Shown here: positions 1-4,416 of the stretch, piece by piece
Position numbering within the stretch: the first letter of the stretch is position 1
Layout of the letters: each line of letters begins with the position of its first letter
Origin: Spirochaetia bacterium
GTDB taxonomy: Bacteria; Spirochaetota; UBA12135
DNA length: 8,098 nucleotides
Direction of reading: 5' to 3'
NCBI GenBank assembly: GCA_003497555.1
Contig: DNNS01000625.1
Span: forward strand, 1 to 8,098
Notes under the pieces: model-generated
What the model was told of the DNA's origin: nothing
The model's database searches: none
The model's input: only the letters and a program-made list of their open reading frames with translations
Made by a program: the position numbers and the translations under genes

Positions 1-7
1 TGTACGT

Positions 8-13
8 TATAAT
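8..13 (+). promoter_or_regulatory. Possible sigma70-type -10 box upstream of the operon
   Basis: An exact TATAAT lies 21 bases before the GTG start of the PqqD-like gene. If used, transcription would begin near 20 and leave a leader of about 15 bases. The matching -35 box would fall outside the window, and such hexamers are frequent by chance in A+T-rich DNA, so this is only a candidate. An upstream gene might equally run into this operon. Confidence 0.25.
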
Positions 14-34
14 GAAAACACAGGGTAAAATCAG

Positions 35-295
35 GTGCCGAATAAATCTTTAAAAAAAAAAGACGATCTGCTGGTTGTAGAGGTTAATCATGAGGGTATG
101 CTTGTTAATGTAGCCAGCGGTACAAGCTCATTTCTTAATGAAACCGGGCTTTATATCTATAAATTAATCAGGAAAAATAAAACCGATAATGAAATCGCAA
201 GCGACCTTTTTAAAAAATATAACGTAAAAAAAACCGAGCTGCTGAGCGATATCAGGGCTTTCAGAAAGGACTTAAAATTAAAGGGGGTAGTATGA
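35..295 (+). CDS. PqqD-like RiPP recognition element (leader-peptide-binding protein)
   Basis: This 86-residue protein fits the stand-alone PqqD/RRE fold: a lysine-rich start, a beta region with VNHEGMLVNV (about 17-26), then FLNETGLYIYKLI (33-45), EIASDLFKKY (53-62), and a last helix with DIRAFRKDL before a final GVV. PqqD-family proteins bind the leader of a precursor peptide and hand it to a modifying enzyme, often a radical SAM protein. Here the gene sits directly before a small peptide gene and two radical SAM genes, which supports that role. The GTG start is the first start codon after an in-frame TAA at 26-28, and an AGGG at 22-25 could serve as ribosome binding site. The next in-frame ATG would cut into the domain. 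Its stop overlaps the next start (ATGA). Family assignment is from motif pattern only. Confidence 0.85.
   Translation: MPNKSLKKKDDLLVVEVNHEGMLVNVASGTSSFLNETGLYIYKLIRKNKTDNEIASDLFKKYNVKKTELLSDIRAFRKDLKLKGVV
281..287 (+). promoter_or_regulatory. Strong Shine-Dalgarno site of the precursor gene
   Basis: AAGGGGG ends four bases before the ATG at 292 and is the best ribosome binding site seen in the window. The enzyme genes downstream have weak or absent sites. This fits high translation of the peptide relative to its modifying enzymes, and it supports the start chosen for the small ORF. Confidence 0.6.
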
Positions 296-480
296 AAAAA
301 TTAAAAAAAACCTATATAAAACCGGTTATTAAAGATGAAACATATATTCTTACCGTATCTGCAGCTATCACCCAGACCAACACCTCTGTGGCCTTTGCAG
401 AAAGCACCGTACTCCTTGCTGAATCCACTGTCAGAATACAGAATGTTATAACCCGTCTCAGCCGCTGGCTGTTCGGTTAG
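292..480 (+). CDS. Candidate RiPP precursor peptide, 62 residues, Cys-free with heptad repeat core
   Basis: The N-terminus is a probable leader: KKTYIKPVIKDE (5-16) carries Y8-x-x-P11-x-I13, resembling the YxxP motif that lasso-peptide leaders use to bind PqqD-like B1 proteins. The C-terminal part repeats with a seven-residue period: AESTVLL (36-42), AESTVRI (43-49), QNVITRL (50-56), then SRWLFG (57-62). There are no cysteines, so thioether and disulfide chemistry is excluded. Candidate modified residues are Ser38, Ser45 and Ser57, Arg48, Arg55 and Arg58, Trp59, Phe61, and the Val, Ile and Leu residues. Its ATG overlaps the stop of the PqqD-like gene in ATGA, and a strong AAGGGGG site precedes it. 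I recognise no known mature peptide. Small size, leader motif, position and RBS make a precursor the best reading. The leader/core border is unknown; A25 or A36 are possible ends. Confidence 0.75.
   Translation: MKKLKKTYIKPVIKDETYILTVSAAITQTNTSVAFAESTVLLAESTVRIQNVITRLSRWLFG
397..438 (+). repeat. Tandem 21-base (7-residue) repeat in the precursor core
   Basis: Two adjacent 21-base units encode AESTVLL and AESTVRI. The shared AESTV uses different codons at four of five positions (GCA/GCT, GAA/GAA, AGC/TCC, ACC/ACT, GTA/GTC), including a Ser codon-family switch that needs more than one base change. The repeat is therefore old at DNA level and conserved at peptide level. A weaker third unit follows at 439-459. 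Confidence 0.7.
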
Positions 481-503
481 TTTAACCGGGCATTAATATT
501 TTT
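470..503 (+). terminator. Hairpin plus U-rich tract after the precursor gene (probable attenuator)
   Basis: TGTTCGGTTA (470-479) pairs with TAACCGGGCA (483-492) to form a 10-pair stem, with two G-U wobbles, closed by a three-base GTT loop. It spans the precursor stop codon. A T-rich stretch follows, including TTTTT at 499-503. The U tract is interrupted and starts late, so partial read-through or a 3' RNA-stabilising stem is more likely than full termination. Such elements after precursor genes raise peptide mRNA over enzyme mRNA. The downstream genes have no other obvious promoter. Confidence 0.5.
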
Positions 504-519
504 ATTATATTAACCTTTA

Positions 520-1518
520 ATGCTGAATTCAATATCTGTTGATATTACAAATCACTGCAATCTAAAATGTCTTCATTGCGTGCGGGACAAACTTATGCCG
601 CGCAGGCATCTTAACCTGAATATTATTAAAATTCTGCTGAAAAAAATTTCCAATATTGGAATTCGTTCCGTATGTTTTACAGGCGGCGAGCCTGCTCTGC
701 ACCCGCAGCTTGATAAAATAATAGATCTGCTCTGTGAATATAAAAGAAATTTCAATCTGGTCAGTAACGGTTATTTTTTTATTGAAAAAATCCTTCCCCT
801 GCTTGACGCCAAAGCGCGTAAATTATTTACCGGGGTATGTTTCAGCCTGGATGGCGCCGGCCCCGCGTCGCATGACCTGATCAGAGGCAAAGGAAGCTAT
901 GACCTGGTTATCCGCTCCATTAAAGCCGCCCGGAACAAAAGCATAGCGGTTTCAGTAAAAACAATTCTACATAAACAAAATTTAAATGAATTGTTTGAAA
1001 CCGCATATTTATGCGCAAGCGCCGGTGTAGCCGAGCTGGGATATATTGTACTTACGCCAAGCCCCGGACTGCTTAAATCCGGGCTTATTCCTTCTCCCGA
1101 AGAAATCTCTGAGGCAATAACTTATGTCAAGGATAAATTAATGCCGTCTTTTAGAATGAAAATAAATATTGAAGGCTACTCGTCAGGAAAATTGAGAATG
1201 AGCCTGTGCAATCCCGCCTATGGGCTCTCGCTTGATCATCTCGGCAATTTTATTTTCTGCTGCAATCTTTCCCATCCGTCCGCCGGAAATGCTCCGGATA
1301 AAATGGGAAAGGAATACCTTGGAAATATCATGACAGATGATCTCGATGATATAATATACAGGCATTATAAACTACTGGCCTGGTTTACTGAACAGATGAT
1401 GAACAAAAAAAGCGGCAGCCTTGCAGCCCACAGCGGTAATTGCCTGGATTGTTATAATCTTTTTGACAAAATGAAATGGATGAAAAAAAATGATTCCCCC
1501 TACAATCGAAATCATTAA
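520..1518 (+). CDS. Radical SAM peptide-modifying enzyme with C-terminal auxiliary-cluster cysteines (copy 1)
   Basis: This 332-residue protein opens with the cluster motif C13-x3-C17-x2-C20 (CNLKCLHC) and has the SAM-binding FTGGEP at 53-58, followed by SLDG (109-112). These residues bind a [4Fe-4S] cluster and SAM to make the 5'-deoxyadenosyl radical. The C-terminal part has Cys230, Cys247/248, Cys308 and Cys311 with DHLGN and LGNI between them, which resembles a short SPASM or twitch domain holding one auxiliary cluster. Next to a PqqD-like protein and a small peptide, a role in modifying the core is likely. The reaction (epimerisation, C-C or C-N cross-link, excision) cannot be read from sequence. 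ATG at 520 follows an in-frame TAA at 511-513 and is the only reasonable start, but no Shine-Dalgarno site precedes it, so weak translation is likely. Confidence 0.88.
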   Translation: MLNSISVDITNHCNLKCLHCVRDKLMPRRHLNLNIIKILLKKISNIGIRSVCFTGGEPALHPQLDKIIDLLCEYKRNFNLVSNGYFFIEKILPLLDAKARKLFTGVCFSLDGAGPASHDLIRGKGSYDLVIRSIKAARNKSIAVSVKTILHKQNLNELFETAYLCASAGVAELGYIVLTPSPGLLKSGLIPSPEEISEAITYVKDKLMPSFRMKINIEGYSSGKLRMSLCNPAYGLSLDHLGNFIFCCNLSHPSAGNAPDKMGKEYLGNIMTDDLDDIIYRHYKLLAWFTEQMMNKKSGSLAAHSGNCLDCYNLFDKMKWMKKNDSPYNRNH

Positions 1519-2491
1519 CTGGTGTAACTTTGACTGCAGGCACTGCTGTGTGGCAAAACCGGGCAAGCAGGAGCGGGTTTATATCAATAAAAAACTGTTT
1601 GACCGCATAGCAGCAGAGCTGCATGCTTTTGGATTCAGTTATACCGGCATCACCGGAGCCGGAGAGATTGGTCTTCATCCGGAGCTTGCTGATCTTTTTA
1701 CCGCGCTGGCCAGAAACTCCATTCATTTTGAATTTCTTTCCAACGGCTCTCTTTTTAAAGAAAAAATATTCCCGGTCATCCGGGAGCCGTTGATCAGGAA
1801 ATTTCTGTACCGGGTAGGTTTCAGCCTTGACAGCTCCAGGGAAGAGGTACATGATTACTCAAGGGCTAAAGGCAGTTTCCGTAAAATCATCGAAGCTATT
1901 GCCATGTGCAAATTATCAGGCATACCTTTTTATATTAAAACAACGGTAACAAATTTAAATAAAGACCACCTTAAAGATATAGTTTTATTAACATCATCCC
2001 TGGGAGCTTTTTCACAGTCGTTTATATTTCCATGTCCCACAAAACGGCTTATTGACGAGAATCTGATACCATCCCCGGATGAAACAGAAAAGCTCTTCTG
2101 GCAGCTTAAAGCCTGGACTAAAATATTTTCCATCCTCAAACTTGAAGCCTTCAGCTCCGACAATAAACTTTTTTCCTGCAATGCCTTTAATAAATTCAGC
2201 ATTGACGCTCACGGCAATTATTTAATCTGCGCCAATCTTGCGCATGTCCGCACTTATAAAAAACAGAAGATCGGTATGGAAGCATGCGGTAATTTTAAAC
2301 ATGATTCCCTTGATCTTATGGTAAAACGCCATATGCGCCTATTGCCCGAAATAGTAAAATGGAGACTGCAGAGAAAAGACATGATCAAATCCAGTACCAT
2401 ATCGCTGTGCGACTGGTGTTTTTACCAATTTGGCAAGCTCGAATGGATTAAAGAATATAAATCCTCGCCCTGGGCCAAATGCTTTATTTAG
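1490..2491 (+). CDS. Radical SAM peptide-modifying enzyme, paralogue of the preceding gene (copy 2)
   Basis: This 333-residue protein has C12-x3-C16-x2-C19 (CNFDCRHC, followed by an extra Cys20) and C-terminal Cys230, Cys247, Cys307 and Cys310, almost the same positions as in copy 1. Shared stretches such as LIPSP(E/D)E near 189-198, GFSLD/CFSLD and the closing CxxC confirm a common origin. The SAM-binding loop is unusual: TGAGEIGLHPEL (55-66) instead of TGGEPALHPQL, with one extra residue around the Gly-Glu motif. The enzyme keeps the radical SAM cluster and a probable auxiliary cluster, so it is probably active, perhaps on another residue or as a partner of copy 1. The gene overlaps its predecessor by 29 bases, and GGATG at 1478-1482 is a possible ribosome binding site. 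The exact reaction is unknown. Confidence 0.87.
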   Translation: MIPPTIEIINWCNFDCRHCCVAKPGKQERVYINKKLFDRIAAELHAFGFSYTGITGAGEIGLHPELADLFTALARNSIHFEFLSNGSLFKEKIFPVIREPLIRKFLYRVGFSLDSSREEVHDYSRAKGSFRKIIEAIAMCKLSGIPFYIKTTVTNLNKDHLKDIVLLTSSLGAFSQSFIFPCPTKRLIDENLIPSPDETEKLFWQLKAWTKIFSILKLEAFSSDNKLFSCNAFNKFSIDAHGNYLICANLAHVRTYKKQKIGMEACGNFKHDSLDLMVKRHMRLLPEIVKWRLQRKDMIKSSTISLCDWCFYQFGKLEWIKEYKSSPWAKCFI

Positions 2492-3171
2492 ATATTTACG
2501 GCCTGAAATGCCGGCTGGTTTTTTCCAGAAAAAGCGAAAAAAAAGGCATCAGGGATATTTTAAGCCTGTTTATAAAACCAAAAGTAAAACCCGAGGTAGT
2601 TTTTGATTATCTGCAAACCGGCAGAGTGCAGGATATAGGACCTTATCTTTTTTATCCTTTATCCCGGAGAAATATTTTTACAATACATGCGGCCGGCATT
2701 CATTATAAAAACGGAGTGCATTTGATAGCAGGTGTTTCATCATCCGGAAAATCAACTCTTTCCTGTCTTGCTCTGAAATACGATTTTTCTATAACCGGTG
2801 ATGATATAGTCCTGGTACGCGCAAATCGCCAAAAAATTGAAGCCCTGCCCTTTTATTCGCGGGTATTTTTAAAAAACCGTACAATTATTCCAGGCAGGGA
2901 AGTTTTTAAGCCGGGCCCGGTAACAGCGCTTGTTTTTCCGCAATACAGTAATGGGCCTGTAAAGCTTAAAAAAATCACAGATCCGAAAATTATCATGAGG
3001 CTTTTAAGCAGGCAATTTCTGTGGGCCTATGAAAAAAAAGCGCTGTTAAGTCAAAAAAACCTGTTTCAGAAGTTATGCGGGCTGCCGGCTTATGATCTTG
3101 AATGGAACAAAAATAAAATTAAAAATAAAACTGACTTTATGAGACTATTTGATGAAATCGTACAAGGTTGA
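2479..3171 (+). CDS. HPr-kinase-like P-loop protein (putative peptide kinase)
   Basis: This 230-residue protein resembles the C-terminal catalytic domain of HPr kinase/phosphorylase: HAAGIHYKNGVHLIAG (70-85) leads into the P-loop GVSSSGKST (85-93), and ITGDDIVLV (105-113) carries the paired acidic residues D108 and D109. It lacks the N-terminal domain of true HprK, and no HPr or PTS gene is nearby. In some lasso-peptide clusters (paeninodin type) related kinases phosphorylate the precursor on a C-terminal Ser. By analogy this protein may phosphorylate Ser or Thr of the candidate precursor, for example Ser57, but that is inference. The ATG overlaps the end of the radical SAM gene by 13 bases, and no good Shine-Dalgarno site is present, so coupling is likely. 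Residues 170-230 look helical and unassigned. Confidence 0.78.
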   Translation: MLYLDIYGLKCRLVFSRKSEKKGIRDILSLFIKPKVKPEVVFDYLQTGRVQDIGPYLFYPLSRRNIFTIHAAGIHYKNGVHLIAGVSSSGKSTLSCLALKYDFSITGDDIVLVRANRQKIEALPFYSRVFLKNRTIIPGREVFKPGPVTALVFPQYSNGPVKLKKITDPKIIMRLLSRQFLWAYEKKALLSQKNLFQKLCGLPAYDLEWNKNKIKNKTDFMRLFDEIVQG

Positions 3172-3535
3172 GGGAAATTGCATGAGTCCCTTGATAAGGA
3201 ACGGGGACATAGTAATCGGCGCTGAAACGCCTGTTAAAGCTCTGCGCAGGGGAAATATCGTTATCTGCAGGCAGGCGGATAAATTTATAATCCACCGCCT
3301 GATACGAATTAATAGCGATGCGGTATTTACCCTGGGCGATGCTTTTGGGCAAACCCCTGAAAAAATCAGGATTACAGACATACTGGGTAAAGTTATCACG
3401 GTACTCAGGCATAATAACCATTACAAATTAACCCGTTTTAACGAACTCATGTCATGGAGTATGGTCAGGACAAAAAATGTAATTAAAAAATTATTGCGTT
3501 ATAACAGAAATGAAGAAACAAAAATTACTTTATAG
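3152..3535 (+). CDS. S24/S26 signal-peptidase-like protein with Cys in place of the nucleophile Ser
   Basis: This 127-residue protein begins almost at the active-site box of S24/S26 peptidases: VEGNCMSPLIRNGD (6-19) matches the usual GxSMxPxxxxGD except that Ser is Cys10. Further on, FIIHRLI (45-51) resembles the HRV box of the SEC11/SipW type, in which His replaces the catalytic Lys, and FTLGDA (59-64) matches the TxGDxN box with Asp63. No N-terminal membrane anchor is seen, unlike cellular signal peptidases, so it is probably cytoplasmic or held by partners. It could remove the leader before export, or be an inactive binding protein. I start it at the ATG at 3152, although a TTG lies directly before it at 3149. 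It overlaps the kinase-like gene by 20 bases. The tail (about 90-127) is basic and unassigned. Confidence 0.78.
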   Translation: MKSYKVEGNCMSPLIRNGDIVIGAETPVKALRRGNIVICRQADKFIIHRLIRINSDAVFTLGDAFGQTPEKIRITDILGKVITVLRHNNHYKLTRFNELMSWSMVRTKNVIKKLLRYNRNEETKITL

Positions 3536-4412
3536 ACAGCATGAAATTCTGTTAAGGGACAAAAACAGAACTTTAGCCTATAAAAAAGCTATTGAGAAAA
3601 CAGTAAAAAAAAATGATGTTGTGCTCGATCTTGGCTGCGGATCAGGTATTTTTTCATTTATGGCTGCCCAAAAAGGCTGTGCCAAAGTCTATGCTGTGGA
3701 AAACACTGAAATCATCAGACAGGCAAAAGAAACTGCGCTAAGCAACCGGCTTGAAGATAAAATTGAATTTCATCATACCGATATAATGAAATTTATCCCT
3801 GATCAAAAGATAGATGTTTTAATACACGAGCAAATAGGAAGTTTTATCTGGAACGAGGACATGCTGGAAAAGGTAAAATATATTCGAGAAAATTTTGCTG
3901 AAAAAAAAATCAAAATCATTCCTGCGGGCATTGATATTTACGCTGCGCCAGTATGCCATAAAAATACAGCTGACATGAGTTACGCCTTTTGGGGGCAAAA
4001 ACCTTACGGATTTGATTTCAGCAATTTTCAGAATATGGCCTTAATCGAAAATATCAGGAACGGTATCTACCCGGCAATTCTCAATCTGAAAAACCGGAGT
4101 TCGTTTATTGCCGGTGAAAAGCGCATACACCGTATAGATTTCAGAAAAACTCTCCAAATGCCTGAAATTTTAAAAACCGATTTTAAAATATTAAGACCGG
4201 CCGGATTTACCGGGATCTGCGTTTATTTCAAGGCGCATTTGGGCAGTCGATTGATCCTGGAAAGCGGGCCTGGAAGCAATACGCATTGGGGCCAAATTTT
4301 TCTTTTCCGGTTCAGGGGATTGCCGGTAAATAAAGGCGACATTCTGAGTTTCATATTATACCCGGATACTAACCCGCTGAAATGGAAATATCATTTCAGT
4401 ACAAAAAAGTAA
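3510..4412 (+). CDS. Protein arginine methyltransferase-like SAM methyltransferase
   Basis: This 300-residue class I methyltransferase shows PRMT hallmarks in order: LLRDKNRTLAY (14-24), the SAM-binding VLDLGCGSG (38-46), Glu64 in VYAVE for the ribose, a double-E loop HEQIGSFIWNEDML (106-119) with Glu107 and Glu116, IIPAG (136-140), and the THW loop NTHWGQ (257-262) near the end of the C-terminal barrel. The double-E and THW loops distinguish PRMTs, which methylate Arg side-chain nitrogens, from L11 or generic methyltransferases. PRMTs are uncommon in bacteria. The candidate precursor has three Arg close to its C-terminus (48, 55, 58), so peptide Arg methylation is the natural hypothesis. The gene overlaps the peptidase-like gene by 26 bases and ends four bases before the transporter. 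It is a little shorter than typical eukaryotic PRMT1. Substrate is inferred, not shown. Confidence 0.83.
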   Translation: MKKQKLLYRQHEILLRDKNRTLAYKKAIEKTVKKNDVVLDLGCGSGIFSFMAAQKGCAKVYAVENTEIIRQAKETALSNRLEDKIEFHHTDIMKFIPDQKIDVLIHEQIGSFIWNEDMLEKVKYIRENFAEKKIKIIPAGIDIYAAPVCHKNTADMSYAFWGQKPYGFDFSNFQNMALIENIRNGIYPAILNLKNRSSFIAGEKRIHRIDFRKTLQMPEILKTDFKILRPAGFTGICVYFKAHLGSRLILESGPGSNTHWGQIFLFRFRGLPVNKGDILSFILYPDTNPLKWKYHFSTKK

Positions 4413-4416
4413 ACTG

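Noticed and set aside
1..53. Possible C-terminal end of an upstream gene (open frames ending at 12, 28 or 53)
   Set aside because: All three forward frames reach a stop within the first 53 bases, and too few residues are visible to tell which, if any, is a real gene end.
292..480. Reading the small ORF as a secreted protein with a signal peptide
   Set aside because: The stretch after the basic start contains charged KDE and polar residues and no long hydrophobic core, so a Sec signal is unlikely; leader plus core fits better.
1059..1086. Hairpin AAGCCCCGGA / TCCGGGCTT in the first radical SAM gene
   Set aside because: Nine pairs with one bulge, but it is inside a well-formed coding region, has no U tract after it and no regulatory context. 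Probably chance.
1385..1852. Minus-strand open frame of 155 codons
   Set aside because: It lies opposite the two radical SAM genes, whose motifs are clear, and its translation shows no recognisable domain. It is a shadow frame.
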